Shown: positions 52,501 through 58,175 of the stretch, in pieces
Layout of the letters: each line of letters begins with the position of its first letter
Position numbering within the stretch: the first letter of the stretch is position 1
Source of the DNA: Henricia sp. BOLD:AAB3569
Lineage: Eukaryota; Echinodermata; Asteroidea; Spinulosida; Echinasteridae
DNA: 64,000 nucleotides
Reading direction: 5' to 3'
NCBI GenBank assembly: GCA_037783545.1
Contig: JBBELK010000482.1
Coordinates: forward strand, 620,001-684,000
Notes under the pieces: generated by a model
Told to the model about the DNA's origin: nothing
Seen by the model: only the letters and a program-made list of their open reading frames with translations
Databases searched by the model: none
Position numbers and translations under genes: made by a program

Positions 52501-53514
52501 GAGGTTACCGCATGCCCTGCCCTGGGCAGCCTTGTCGGCTAACGATTTCACGATAGCAAGATTCATCCTATGTTCCAAAAAAAAAGGAGTTGTGTAAGTT
52601 CATCAGAAATCGATTATTTGTAGTTGGATCATTTCATAAAAAATGGGACACAGTGTTTGCCCTTACGTCGTGAAAGTTGTGAAGTTGATTTTTTAACGAA
52701 TACTTGAGTTCGGGAAACTATTACTCTCGGCATAAAGGCTTAAGCAGTATATGGCCTTGTGAATCGAACAACACTTTTACATCAGGACATGTTGGACGGG
52801 AGGCGTTTTCATAATTCAGTGATTGTCAGTGCATCGTTTCCCTCAAAATACCCTCCACATCGCTTTTTATAAAACCGACGCGCATCACAATTACACGCGT
52901 GTGAAAAGGCTCAGTGTGAATTCACCATTACAACAAACGCGCAAATTTTTCGTGACGACACAATGAGCATCGTCATCATGCACTGGCCATCCCCCAGCTT
53001 TGGCGGACATACATAAGGTTTCCATGGTTATGGGAATGGTCTATATTAAGCCCCGCAAAGAGCTGCAGTGCGATTCGCAGAAAATATAGCACTGTGGGTC
53101 ACGCCGCAAGTCGCGTTGCAAGTCATATCACAAATCAGTCTTGGATCAAAAGTCAGTCTACGATAATTATCAAGCTGACATTTAAGAAAATTTGATTTGT
53201 CAAAGCTTTACATTTTTTCCCTTCAAGTCATTGAGAAATAATCAAATTTCTTAAGAGGTCTGCAACCACGGACACTTTAAATCCGTCCTTAACCTGACAT
53301 AAGTGACAAGTTAATTTCATCAGAAAGCTTTAAAATGAATTGATTTGGTTTTTGAAAGGGCAGAAACTTACTCATAATACTCCACGGCTTTCTTGAGGCA
53401 GACGATGACCTCTTCAGGGAAATCCCCGGGGTCTTGGTGCCCCGCTCGGCCGGCGTGCTTGCCCTTAGCATGGTAGACATTGCCTAGGTTGTATAGAGCC
53501 CTGCCTTCGCCAAC
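22405..53514 (-). CDS. GPSM2: G-protein-signalling modulator (GPSM2/LGN/Pins-like), 12 exons, 5' partial
   Basis: Adaptor of the LGN/AGS3/Pins family. TPR repeats bind Inscuteable or NuMA, and GoLoco motifs bind GDP-bound G-alpha-i at the cell cortex during spindle orientation. Exons in transcript order: 53514-53372, 52567-52444, 50596-50481, 46162-46007, 43800-43692, 42992-42907, 41459-41413, 40603-40539, 39256-39032, 35528-35375, 25557-25364, 22569-22405. All phases match, giving about 527 residues and a TAG stop. Seen in order: at least five TPR units with the GNLGNTHYLLGNF-type signature, a basic linker with RRQSMEQ, a lysine/asparagine-rich linker and four GoLoco motifs ending (D/E)QR. 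Four GoLocos match LGN and AGS3, while Drosophila Pins has three. About 120-160 N-terminal residues (TPR 1-3) are not in the window or not recognised. A GPSM1-like or pre-duplication GPSM1/2 identity is equally possible. Confidence 0.96.
22658..23959. repeat. 69-bp minisatellite, 19 units, in the last GPSM intron
   Basis: Nineteen head-to-tail units start GCTGTAGTCAAGGC and contain CACAAGGCCCTGCAAGTCC and CATGGGTCTCAGT. Most are exactly 69 bp; one is 78 bp (1-bp loss plus 10-bp gain). Unit variants (CACCGGGCC, CACTAGGCCACC, CGCTTGGCC, ATCTCGGTGCC) recur in order, showing higher-order duplication of about four units. Because 69 is a multiple of three, a 426-codon plus-strand frame with a 23-residue repeat is open, antisense to GPSM. 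I treat this as an intronic satellite, not a gene. Confidence 0.95.
24929..24990. mobile_element. Solo end of the TATCGAATAGCTG MITE
   Basis: TAGGCCGTATTGAATAGCTG followed by CCATCTTGTAGG and CAACTTTTG matches the left end of 44784-45191; the other end is absent. Confidence 0.7.
25070..25345 (-). repeat. Decayed tandem copies of the GoLoco-3 exon end and splice donor
   Basis: The plus-strand block around TCTAACCTGACATCTCATTAG at the real exon end (25353-25390) recurs at 25204-25239 and 25076-25112, with periods of about 151 and 127 bp. On the minus strand the copies read FDMIMRCQ with an intact GT donor, and FFDMLMRCQ with the donor changed to TT. AT-rich ATGCAAATGA-type spacers fill the units. 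Confidence 0.75.
25364..25557 (-). CDS. GPSM2: GPSM GoLoco motif 2 and first half of motif 3
   Basis: The 194-bp exon encodes YPMKEELMNQIASFQRSRLN followed by EQR (GoLoco 2; its FF is replaced by LM-N), a spacer with LGQLLHKGGQGVP, and DDDFFDMLMRCQ, the first half of GoLoco 3. Motif 3 is completed across the next intron. Acceptor tctctccag, donor GTTAGA. Decayed tandem copies of the exon end lie in the following intron. Confidence 0.96.
25604..26545. repeat. Two direct copies of a GTGTAAACGC-type repeat
   Basis: TTCACCTTTTGGTTAGCGTT / TCACCTTTGGGGTAGGGTT, GTTGAACCC, TGTAAAC, GATTCRGCAATTTG, TTGCGATGAAAATGCT / TCGCAATAAAAATGCT and TCTGTATCCACCTT occur in the same order at 25604-25940 and 26175-26530. 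A related element bounded by GTGTAAACGC motifs is at 33210-33610. It lies within the 25558-35374 GPSM intron. Confidence 0.65.
28718..28746. repeat. (ACATGT)n simple repeat
   Basis: Self-complementary ATGTACATGTACATGTA hexamer array; shorter arrays of the same motif occur at about 51056, 56620, 63155, 63670 and 63736. Confidence 0.85.
29130..29620. repeat. About 172-bp tandem repeat, three copies
   Basis: Each unit carries AACAAGTTCTGATAAA, TACCTTGCTTA, ATCATCTCTTACC and GAAGAAATCTGGATGAGTTG. On the minus strand every unit contains PDFF or PDFS codons followed by a G(T/C)AAGAG splice-donor-like site. It lies in the 25558-35374 intron; phase does not allow it to be a GPSM exon. Confidence 0.75.
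31470..31775 (-). mobile_element. SINE family with GCGCTATATAAGAATCCACC tail, full copy
   Basis: The minus strand starts with a tRNA-like GTGGGTTCAAACCCCAC, continues GGCAAGGCACTTAATACC, CTAAGTGCTGATAGGGTTG and CCACCTAGTTGAAGCGAAAT, and ends in TATATAAGAATCCACC plus an AT-rich tail. Copies are at 32050-32160 (truncated) and 62130-62420. Confidence 0.85.
31840..32030. repeat. GTTCGGTTCGG repeat, copy 1
   Basis: GACATTCAGGAAGCCAGCTC, CGTAAGATGTGAAATCCAAA, GTGAACCACTCCCGAAC and GTTCGGT tracts are shared in inverse orientation with 39795-40030. Confidence 0.7.
32050..32160 (+). mobile_element. 5'-truncated SINE copy
   Basis: It contains only the 3' half from GCCACCTAGTTGAAGCGAAA through TGGCAACAGTGCCAGGAGT, same family as 31470-31775 but in opposite orientation. 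Confidence 0.8.
32440..32808 (+). other. Possible small plus-strand transcription unit in the large GPSM intron
   Basis: A CTATAAAAAC box at about 32462 and TGACGTCA-like sites are followed by a compact GC-richer island. From 32676, after a TTCCGATTCCACAG acceptor-like site, the frame EAIETHQHVIERKWLYLERQ then FLTQFVHARKMLPILYYNK ends at TGA 32806-32808. GAAATAAAG follows at about 32850. The peptide looks protein-like but is not recognised; it could be a nested gene, a transposon exon or chance. Confidence 0.2.
33205..33615. mobile_element. Repeat bounded by CCGTTTACACT / AGTGTAAACACGG
   Basis: The inverted end motifs CCCGTTTACACTTGAACCC and CCAGTGTAAACACGG enclose GTTGAACCCCGAGC, TGTAAACGCTC and TGTAAACGCGG repeats. 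It is related to 25604-26545. Confidence 0.6.
33709..33775. mobile_element. Half copy of the TTAA palindromic MITE
   Basis: One arm only, ending GCTGACGAGCCTGTGCCTTT with TTAA. The left arm is missing and is replaced by another dispersed repeat. Confidence 0.75.
34270..34625. mobile_element. Second copy of the CpG-rich element
   Basis: It shares GCACTTCCGGTCGTGTGCGT, CTGCATTACGCGTAACGCG and ACGA(C/G)AAGCTAATTTTG-type blocks with 3150-3450, in the same order. The terminal inverted sequences seen in the first copy are degenerate here. Confidence 0.65.
35375..35528 (-). CDS. GPSM2: GPSM GoLoco motif 1 exon
   Basis: The 154-bp exon encodes RSSPEIMDDDDSFFDILSRF then QGKRMDEQRCSF, a full GoLoco motif with the terminal DEQR whose Arg inserts into the G-alpha nucleotide pocket. 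It is followed by an acidic/basic tail RREREGEVEGEDQ. Acceptor tttgacag, donor GTAAGA. It is followed by a 9.8-kb intron. Confidence 0.97.
35629..35840. mobile_element. Palindromic MITE with GGAGTCAAATAATGC arms
   Basis: CATTTTTGGAGTCAAATAAT and the inverse ATTATTTGACTCCCAAAATG are followed inward by TTGTGGAAGC/GCTTCCACAA. The centre is GTGCGTGCG-type. It lies about 100 bp upstream of GPSM GoLoco exon 35375-35528. Confidence 0.85.
36521..36783. repeat. About 245-bp near-perfect palindrome
   Basis: Arms of more than 100 bp run AAGTTGTTCTGAAGAGATAA ... CGTAACCGGGACGG and return almost unchanged. Related sequence, as a single arm joined to a different right end, is at about 57640-57870. GAGACCAGACAAA at 36799-36811, outside the palindrome, shares that element's terminal part. 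Short ORFs here mirror each other and are artefacts. Confidence 0.9.
37437..37998. mobile_element. Palindromic repeat split by a nested element
   Basis: GTGACCACAAGAGGGTCC and its inverse GGACCCTCTTG plus TGTGGTCAC form a palindrome that is interrupted at TTG by 37534-37947. The right side continues into a copy of the 5510-6070 repeat. Confidence 0.7.
37534..37947. mobile_element. Nested 414-bp element rich in GAGCTA/TAGCCCC motifs
   Basis: The imperfect inverted ends GGTATGTTTAGATGGAGGGC and GCCCCTCGTCTGAACGACC are flanked by a TTG duplication. The interior repeats GGAGCTA, GGGGCTAGCCCC and TAGCTCC on both strands. No reading frame of note. Confidence 0.75.
39032..39256 (-). CDS. GPSM2: GPSM Lys/Asn/Ser-rich linker exon
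   Basis: The 225-bp, phase 0-0 exon encodes a low-complexity linker: NAVAVTTNGK, then TNGK/TNSK tetrapeptides from a 12-bp coding repeat, then KFKRKASNKEKLSRKSSNNS, a serine/asparagine run and VSPQQ. It separates the TPR half from the GoLoco half and looks disordered and basic. Acceptor ctcccccag, donor GTTGGT; the ORF stays open past the donor, so the donor rests on phase with the next exon. A 290-bp palindromic element starts about 95 bp upstream in transcript direction. Confidence 0.85.
39350..39641. mobile_element. 290-bp palindromic MITE with GACCTGCTCTGCAAAAAAGG ends
   Basis: Arms of about 52 bp (GCAAAAAAGGGTCTTAAG, GCGCTGGCTAGTATTC) are inverted, with further inner pairing. The centre has three CCTGGAAT(G/T)TCT units. 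It lies about 95 bp upstream of GPSM exon 39032-39256. Confidence 0.85.
39795..40035. repeat. GTTCGGTTCGG repeat, copy 2 (inverted)
   Basis: AACAGACGAACCGAACGGGA, TTTGGATTTCACATCTTACG and GAGCTGGCTTCCTGAATACC mirror 31840-32030. It lies in a GPSM intron. Confidence 0.7.
40539..40603 (-). CDS. GPSM2: GPSM linker exon with RRxSME phosphosite
   Basis: The 65-bp exon encodes LNRQRRQSMEQLQLVSM and TPDK. The RR-x-SME core corresponds to the human LGN linker RRHSMEN, whose serine (Ser401) is a known aPKC target that controls apical exclusion. A conserved serine is seen; regulation by aPKC is inferred. Acceptor tgttgacag, donor GTAAAC. Confidence 0.92.
40640..40860. mobile_element. Second copy of the GGTGGATT-end family
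   Basis: It shares GGTGGATTAACACCGAGC, GATGCGCGTCACTTT, GGAATTTGGAGT and CTGAAAATCACAGAATC with 5219-5478. It lies about 37 bp upstream of GPSM exon 40539-40603. Confidence 0.6.
41413..41459 (-). CDS. GPSM2: GPSM linker microexon
   Basis: This 47-bp exon, the smallest seen, encodes QDDLQSANKKTLKEK with split codons on both sides (Ser before, Glu after). The frame is fixed by the neighbouring exons, because only this phase joins them. Acceptor tgtgcag, donor GTATGT. Confidence 0.85.
41525..41960. repeat. Dispersed repeat, copy interrupted by a hairpin
   Basis: The blocks GGGAAGAAAACAGGAAATTT, GATGTGGAAGCAAAAAGG, GCCGGATAAATCAGTTTACT and CAGAATGGTAATGAGAAAAA occur in the same order at 50670-50960 and 60640-60830; a fragment in inverse orientation is at about 18415-18475. 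Confidence 0.8.
41752..41844. repeat. 93-bp hairpin inserted in an older repeat
   Basis: Perfect arms of about 34 bp (CACTATGAGCAACTAACAAT, GGAAATTGGGCACA) surround an inner ATTGTTAATAACAAT stem. TGA flanks both sides. The interrupted sequence is a copy of the repeat seen intact at 60640-60830 and 50670-50960. Confidence 0.9.
42375..42882. mobile_element. TTAA-flanked repeat element, copy 2
   Basis: It starts TTAAAGGCCCAGTGTAACAT and ends CAGGACCT before TTAA at 42879-42882. It is the inverse of the 550-1005 element. The end with TCATTGCAAATGATACA(A)TGGG is also found alone at about 20680-20710 and 17910-17950. It finishes 24 bp from GPSM exon 42907-42992. Confidence 0.8.
42907..42992 (-). 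CDS. GPSM2: GPSM exon closing the TPR domain
   Basis: The 86-bp exon encodes VGDKTGELTAQMNLADLR, TVLGFDQDPP and a split Ser. It matches the (G)DKSGELTARLNLSDL segment at the end of the LGN TPR array. Acceptor ttgcctag, donor GTATCG. It is sandwiched between two inverted-repeat elements lying 24 bp past its 3' end and about 21 bp before its 5' end. Confidence 0.95.
43014..43421. mobile_element. MITE with GGGCCAATTTCATAAAAC ends and CAG target duplication
   Basis: The ends GGGCCAATTTCATAAAAC and GTTTTATGAAACTGGCCC are inverted copies, flanked by CAG on both sides. The same end sequence occurs at about 64-90 and, altered, at about 61814. The CAG duplication links it to the 58176-60393 element type. 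Its left end sits just outside the pyrimidine tract of GPSM exon 42907-42992. Confidence 0.75.
43692..43800 (-). CDS. GPSM2: GPSM TPR exon (VGEGRACWSLGNAHTAL)
   Basis: The 109-bp exon completes the split Arg and encodes VGEGRACWSLGNAHTALQNH and EKALHYANLHLQISKE. The GRACWSLGNA signature is typical of the last LGN TPRs. Acceptor gcatacag, donor GTACTT. Confidence 0.95.
44784..45191. mobile_element. MITE with TAGACCGTATCGAATAGCTG ends, long copy
   Basis: The inverted ends TAGACCGTATCGAATAGCTG and CAGCTATTCGATACGGTCTA are next to TA. A 134-bp internal-deletion copy is at 18013-18146, and one end alone is at 24929-24990. Confidence 0.9.
45466..45916 (+). mobile_element. Second copy of the AATGCATAGTTCCGA element
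   Basis: It is the inverse of 11903-12348 with about the same length. The ORF core [12 protein letters not shown] is retained on the plus strand, but the region near its ATG is frameshifted. It lies 91 bp past the donor of GPSM exon 46007-46162. Confidence 0.8.
46007..46162 (-). CDS. GPSM2: GPSM TPR exon (AVEAQACYSLGNTFTLL)
   Basis: The 156-bp exon encodes KTLHIARRLGDIAVEAQ, ACYSLGNTFTLLRDFETAI and DYHERHHRIAQ, then a split Arg. Acceptor cttttcag, donor GTAATT. An inverted-repeat transposon (45466-45916) lies 91 bp past the donor. Confidence 0.96.
46510..47099 (+). mobile_element. Deleted Tc1-type transposon with about 54-bp inverted ends
   Basis: The ends TACACTACCCATCAAAACTT and its inverse are flanked by TA. 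Between 46671 and 46802 is the C-terminal end of a Tc1-type DDE transposase: WPAQSP, then after a 2-base frameshift NPIELLWEELDRKVRKK and NLWRVLKEAYFH. NPIE carries the last catalytic acidic residue. At 590 bp it lacks most of the transposase and is inactive. Confidence 0.9.
47760..47985 (+). mobile_element. SINE-like repeat with CCCATTTACTCCTGGGTAGA
   Basis: CTCAGGTACCCATTTACTCC, TGGGTAGAGTGAGAAGAAAT and GGCAAAGTGCTTTTCCCAA resemble a SINE body common in marine invertebrate genomes (recalled, not searched). No tRNA head was seen in this copy. Confidence 0.55.
48704..49344. mobile_element. Foldback element packed with GCAACTG/CAGTTGC motifs
   Basis: The outer ends GTTGCTATGTGGTGCATGC and GCATGCACCACATAGCAAC are perfect inverted copies; inner ATCGACATTGCAACT pairs with AGTTGCAATGTCGAT. 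Between them about two dozen GCAACT or AGTTGC hexamers occur on both strands, often as CAACTGATCAGTTGC or CAACTAGTTG palindromes. No coding sequence was recognised. Confidence 0.85.
50481..50596 (-). CDS. GPSM2: GPSM TPR exon (AKEFGDKAAERRAYSNLGNA)
   Basis: The 116-bp exon encodes RLSIAKEFGDKAAERRAYSN, LGNACVFMGDFETA and a split Lys codon. It is a close match to the LGN TPR of this position. Acceptor tccacag, donor GTAAGT. A dispersed repeat copy begins about 95 bp upstream in transcript direction. Confidence 0.96.
50670..50970. repeat. Dispersed repeat, intact copy beside a GPSM exon
   Basis: Same family as 41525-41960, ending near TCTGGTCATACTCCTTTAA. It lies about 95 bp upstream of GPSM exon 50481-50596. 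Confidence 0.8.
51361..51445 (-). mobile_element. tRNA-like SINE head
   Basis: The minus strand has TGGTCGAATGGTTAAGACG (A-box region) and GTGGGTTCGAGTCCCAC, a perfect T arm with B box. Acceptor-stem pairing is poor. It is followed (51450-51540) by the GACTTGTGGTGGACTTGTG repeat also found at 2820-2960 and 44030-44150. Confidence 0.65.
51855..51948. repeat. Imperfect hairpin with GGAATGTTCCATT arms
   Basis: AATATTTTATATTTTCATTT and GATGGAATGTTCCATT pair with AATGGAACATTCCATT and AAATGAAAATATT. It lies in a GPSM intron. Confidence 0.7.
52444..52567 (-). CDS. GPSM2: GPSM TPR exon (NLGNTHYLLGNF)
   Basis: The 124-bp exon encodes MNLAIVKSLADKAAQGRA, CGNLGNTHYLLGNFETAI and EFHKE. NLGNTHYLLGNF is nearly invariant in LGN proteins. 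Acceptor gaacatag, donor GTATGG. Confidence 0.96.
53372..53514 (-). CDS. GPSM2: GPSM TPR exon (VGEGRALYNLGNVYHAKGK)
   Basis: The 143-bp exon encodes VGEGRALYNLGNVYHAKGK, an insert reading HQDPGDFPEEV, and AVEYY. The extended loop after NVYHAKGK is diagnostic of LGN/Pins TPRs. Acceptor attgcag, donor GTAAGTTT. It is the first exon recognised in the window; its phase-0 start shows another exon lies upstream. Confidence 0.96.
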
Positions 53515-53654
53515 CTGCAATGTAGAAAAAGTACAAAATTGTCTACTGTTTATCTGTGCATAAAATGTGTAGGGCTCATTCCATATTAATGCAGTTTAAA
53601 AAACGGGTAAAGTTTCACAAGCCAAACTGGCTCTTGCAGCCGGTACACATCCCC

Positions 53655-54020
53655 AGGTTCCATGGCATGGAGTGACTATAGGAGCATTGTTACCCCCTCC
53701 CGCCACCCACAAGTTCATCACACGTTTACCCCCAGCAGTTACATGTAGTTGGGTTTCCCAAACAGGGTTGTTACATGTACATTGTTACTCCCTCTGGATG
53801 GGATGCCAGTCCATCGCAGGTTTACCCCCAGCAGTTAGTTGGGTTTCCCCAACAGGTAAACCCAACAGGTTGTTAGTTTCCGTGGCATGGAGTGAAAAGG
53901 AGCATTGCTACTCCCCCTGGATGGGATGCCAGTGCATCGCAGATTTACCCCCAGCAGTTAGTTGGGTTTCCCCAGTAGGTTGTTGTTACATGTAGTTCCC
54001 ATGGCACAGAGTGAATCGCA
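53655..54020. repeat. About 120-bp tandem repeat, three copies
   Basis: Units share TGGATGGGATGCCAGT(C/G)CATCGCAG, TTTACCCCCAGCAGTTAGTT, GGGTTTCCCCAACAGG and GGCATGGAGTGA. This is the style of a tandemly expanded SINE fragment. It lies in a GPSM intron about 140 bp upstream of exon 53372-53514. Confidence 0.75.
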
Positions 54021-54496
54021 AAGGGTTTTAAAACTAGGGATGGGACGTTTAACCAGTTGCTGAGCATTTTAACGAAACCCAATTTTAATGAATTTACAAT
54101 AGTTTTCAGAGGGTTATTTGTAATGACTTCATGAAATTGAAATAAATTTATATATGGGGTCGTAGTAAAATGTTGACCAGATAAAGGTTCAATGATTATT
54201 TTGGGGCCGTGGGGTATTGTGTGCATTGCACATGCATCTACATGTATGAACACCAGCAACAATCTTTGGTGTCGGCCGAACAGTTAACCGGTTATTAAAC
54301 CGACACTTAAAAAATTGCAAACCGGCTTCTGAATTAACCGTAAATTCCCAACCCTATTTAAGACCCAGTATCTTGGAAATGAACTAAATATCTGTGTTGC
54401 AAAATGCTACACCAAATGCTAGCACCACACTTTCCAAATCTGTGATTTTCAAATTAAATGTACTGTAGAAAGACTGATACAAATAATTTCCTTTCA

Positions 54497-54937
54497 AAAT
54501 TACACACAGAGCGTGATCCAATTCCGTCCCTCACGCATGAGGGACGGAAATCAAGAGACAAATGCCTTTTCTTTGTCAACAACAAATGAAAACTAAAGTC
54601 AACCTGTTTGTTTACCTTCTACTGATGTTAATACACACACCCAATTTATCAGATGTCGAAATTGACTTTAAAGTTTTATGCGGAGGTTGTTTTTAAGTGC
54701 GAGGGACAGATAATCAATAAAATTGACAAAAAATGTCATTTTTTACATGTATTTTCAACTATTTCTTGAAAATGTGATCGCACAGTGTGCCCAGTCAAAT
54801 TTAGTCTGTGAATTTTTGTAATTTGATTGTAAAATATGGACATTTCTTTACAGATCGAGGTATTATTTTGATTAATTTAAGACATTTTGAAATCTTCATC
54901 CAGTGTTTACCAGTTTTGGATCACGCTCTACACAATT
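54497..54937. mobile_element. MITE with AGAGCGTGATCCAA ends
   Basis: ACAGAGCGTGATCCAATT at 54506 is inverted at about 54912-54932 (TTTTGGATCACGCTCT). Inside is the small hairpin CCGTCCCTCACGCATGAGGG, and GAGGGACAG recurs near the right end. It lies in the large upstream GPSM intron. Confidence 0.6.
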
Positions 54938-56139
54938 TGACAAGAAAAGACGTTTTAAGTATCTCGCTGTCTGCCACAAGACGAGAAAATGAATTATCAT
55001 CAACTTTGAGAGAATTGGAATGACAAACGATTGCTATCTACAGTGACGGTTATTTAATACATTATGTACTCTAACCTAGATTGTGTGAGGATGCTTCGTC
55101 CAAAGGTCGATTGCTCTTCACTTTGAATAGATAAAAAAAAAAGCTTAATTGCTCTCTGTCTTTGTGATGAAGTGCTAGAAATCTAAACTCGCTGACAATC
55201 AATTTTTCCCCTCGAGTTTACTTCGTAGCTTGAGAACAAGTTGTAAATCTAGTTCATGCTCCAAAAACACACATTTTTTCTTTTAGACAATTTTATAGTC
55301 GAACCTCGTTATTAAGAGGTCTTTGCAGATTACCTTGTTATAACAGGAACCTTGTATTATCAGAAATTTATAAAAATAATGAAAAACATGGATTTAAAAC
55401 CTAAAATGTCCTTGTTATAAGCATAACATTGTCTGCAGAAATGTCTACGGTCTGCCTGTCATTTGAGCGCCATTTTATTCACAGACCGTTATTTGACAAA
55501 CAAGGACAGCATGTGCGTACGATGCAGACTGAAACGAGATAATCTCGCCCTACGATGGGGATCTCATTATTTCCTGAGGCCCCCTGTGGGTTTTTTCTGT
55601 CGTCGTAAAAAATTTACAGGGCTTAAATGGAAAATTGTTTTGTCAACTTTATGTGGCATGGTTTTGATGAGAATTATATTGATAATCATGCAGCCTTCAA
55701 AATTCTTATTAAAATTGTAATTAATAATTTGTAGGGCTCATATTATTGTCGTTCTTTTGTCAACTTTATGTGACATGATTTGGATAAGAATTATGCTGAA
55801 ATAGTCATGCTAACCTTCAAAATTCTTTTTAAAATTTAAATTATGTGTAAATTCTGAGACAGACTTTCTTAAATTTTTGAATTTAACAGGCAACACAAAA
55901 CATGCACAAAGAAAGGGGACATCAAAAATTGTTGATATTTTTATAGTCGTACAAAGCATACGAAGGGGGAAAGTGGAGTCGAAAACTAGGCCATACATAT
56001 GTATGTATAACTTGTAAAATGTACAACTTGTAAAATGTTGACATTTCATGGTACTGACAGAAAAATATTGATAAGTTCTATTTCATGGGGACGGAGGAGG
56101 GTCTTGAAAAATACTGGAAGCAGGGTTATAACGAGTCTC

Positions 56140-56525
56140 CCTCTTCTCGAGTCCCAAGTCAAGTCAAGCTGCCTTCGAGTCCCAAGCCAAGTCAAGTCAA
56201 ATTGCCATCGCCTCCCAAGTCAAGTCAACTCAAATATTCACGACAGTAAATTTGTTCAAGCTAATTTCAAAATAAGTCTAAGCGCAGAAAATCACATTCA
56301 TGTTGCTCTGGCCAAGGTTTCTTTAGTGCTGAAATACTATTCGGTCCCTAAATTACAAAACAAAAAAACATAAAAGATGTATTTTATTTTTGGCAAATTC
56401 AAGTCAAAAAGTCGGAGTCAAGTCAAGTCATTTGAGGTTCGAGTCTCAAGTCAAGTCAAGTCTTTTGAGGTTCGAGTCTCAAGTCAAGTAAGTGAAAATC
56501 GGGACTCGAATCCGAGTCTTGAGTT
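56140..56525. repeat. AAGTCAAGTC pentamer-rich repeat
   Basis: Clusters of (CAAGT)n with GAGTCCCAAGTCAAGTCAAG and TTTGAGGTTCGAGTCTCAAG duplicated at about 56430 and 56466. Related CAAGTCC-type repeats appear at 2725-2960 and 44010-44150. Confidence 0.6.
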
Positions 56526-56639
56526 GAGTCAGACTTATTACAACCATGCTATTCTCTATACAACCGTGAAAATGTTGAAAATTTTTAACAGCCCCTAAAC
56601 TTGGCTTTCTATTATATACATGTACATGTACATGTACAT

Positions 56640-57080
56640 TTGGGTCTGTCCACAGTAATGGGGTACATTTCTGTAACATTCAAGATCTTAGGTCCGTGTT
56701 CACTTCAAATGTCTTAATTTTATCTTTAAATTATCAAGCTAAACTGAGGAAATAACTTTTTCACCAAGGAGTAAGAAAAATGGTCCTACAACATACATTT
56801 CTGAAAACCCCGTGCACAAATTTTCCTATTACGCGTGTAACAAAGACGGAAAAAAATGTCACAAAATGGTCTGTCCACGTTACCTACGTAATAGGAAAAT
56901 TTGTACACAAGCTTTTCAAAAATGTATGTTGTGGCAGAATTTTTTTACCTTTTTGGGCAAAAGTTATCTCCTGAGAACAAAACAAGGACATTTCTTTAAT
57001 TCTGAGATAAACTAAAGACATCTGAAAGGAATTATTGACTTACTTTTCAAATGTACCCCATTACTGTGGACAGACCCATT
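56640..57080. mobile_element. Palindromic element with GGGTCTGTCCACAGTAATGG ends
   Basis: GGGTCTGTCCACAGTAATGG at 56641 is inverted at 57050-57072. Inner arms AATTTTCCTATTACG and CGTAATAGGAAAATT pair. The TCTGAGATAAACTAAAGACA block matches 7491-7776, so it belongs to the same superfamily. Confidence 0.8.
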
Positions 57081-57639
57081 TACATTCAGTAAATTTGCAA
57101 TACAGTATACACGGCCCGAGATTAAAATTTCCTCTAAATAGTTTTATCAAGCATAAATAAATATACATATATCGCTAACCTCTTGTGGTTCTGTGATAGT
57201 CTCTAAATCTCTATTTTTGTAAAGATTTTTCTAAAACCAGTTGTGCCAAGGGCTTTGTTCATCATGACCAAAAAATCGTTATAAATGATGTTCTTAACAT
57301 GGCCGTTGCCAGGCGACGTAAAGAAAAAGGGTGAAAAATGGGACTGGCTACTGCAATGAAAGGATTTCTTGGACAACTGCTACGGGAGAAGAAATTTGAG
57401 CCGAGGGGCAAACTGAACGAGTAAACTCCGAGTAAACAGAGGAGCATTTCCTGCAGCCAAAGGCTGCTGTATTCAAGTCTATTGTGAGTCAATAATTGGA
57501 CGAGGTGGGACTGTGCAAATGCTACTGGCGTTACATCAGAAATGACGGAATTGGGGATGGGAGTGAATAAGTGATCGAACAAGGGCAGCTTGTGGTACTC
57601 CATCACAGATGTTATTAAATTTGGAAACATACAAAATGG

Positions 57640-57870
57640 GGTCTTTTTTTCCAAAGTGAGTCTTTCCACGGTAAAGGGGGCATTTTGGCAACACAGACCA
57701 TATTTTCCAGAAAATACTTTTGTCTGGTCTCAAAATAAAAGAAAAGTTGTTCTGAAGAGATAACTTAGGCCCAAAAGGGTTACAATAGTGTGACAACATG
57801 CCTTTCTAAAACCATGTGTACAAATTTCCAATATACGCTCGTAACCGGGACGGCCTAAAATGTAACACAA
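57640..57870. mobile_element. Half copy of the CGTAACCGGGACGG palindrome family
   Basis: TGTTCTGAAGAGATAACTTA, CAACATGCCTTTCTAAAACC and CGTAACCGGGACGG follow a GTCTGGTCTCAAAATAAAAG block shared with 36783-36860. Only one arm is present. Confidence 0.7.
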
Positions 57871-58175
57871 GTGTCCTTTAGAGAAAAATGGCATAGAAGG
57901 TTGTACTTCTGTTAAGGCATAAAGTCCTTAGCAACCATGCAAATTCTGACTCCAAAAGCCCTATACCTATAAGAAAACATGTGTTCTTCTGGTGTATGGG
58001 ATATACGGTAGTGCCAACCCCTGCCGAAGGCAATGAAAATAAGCAGGGAATATCGGTGATTTTCCCATTGGTTTAGCCAAATTAGCCTAGTTTCATGAAG
58101 GTAAAATGTATGCTTTAGAAAAACACTGGGAAAAAACTTTTTTCTGGTAGTATTTATTCACTTAAACTTCTTCAG

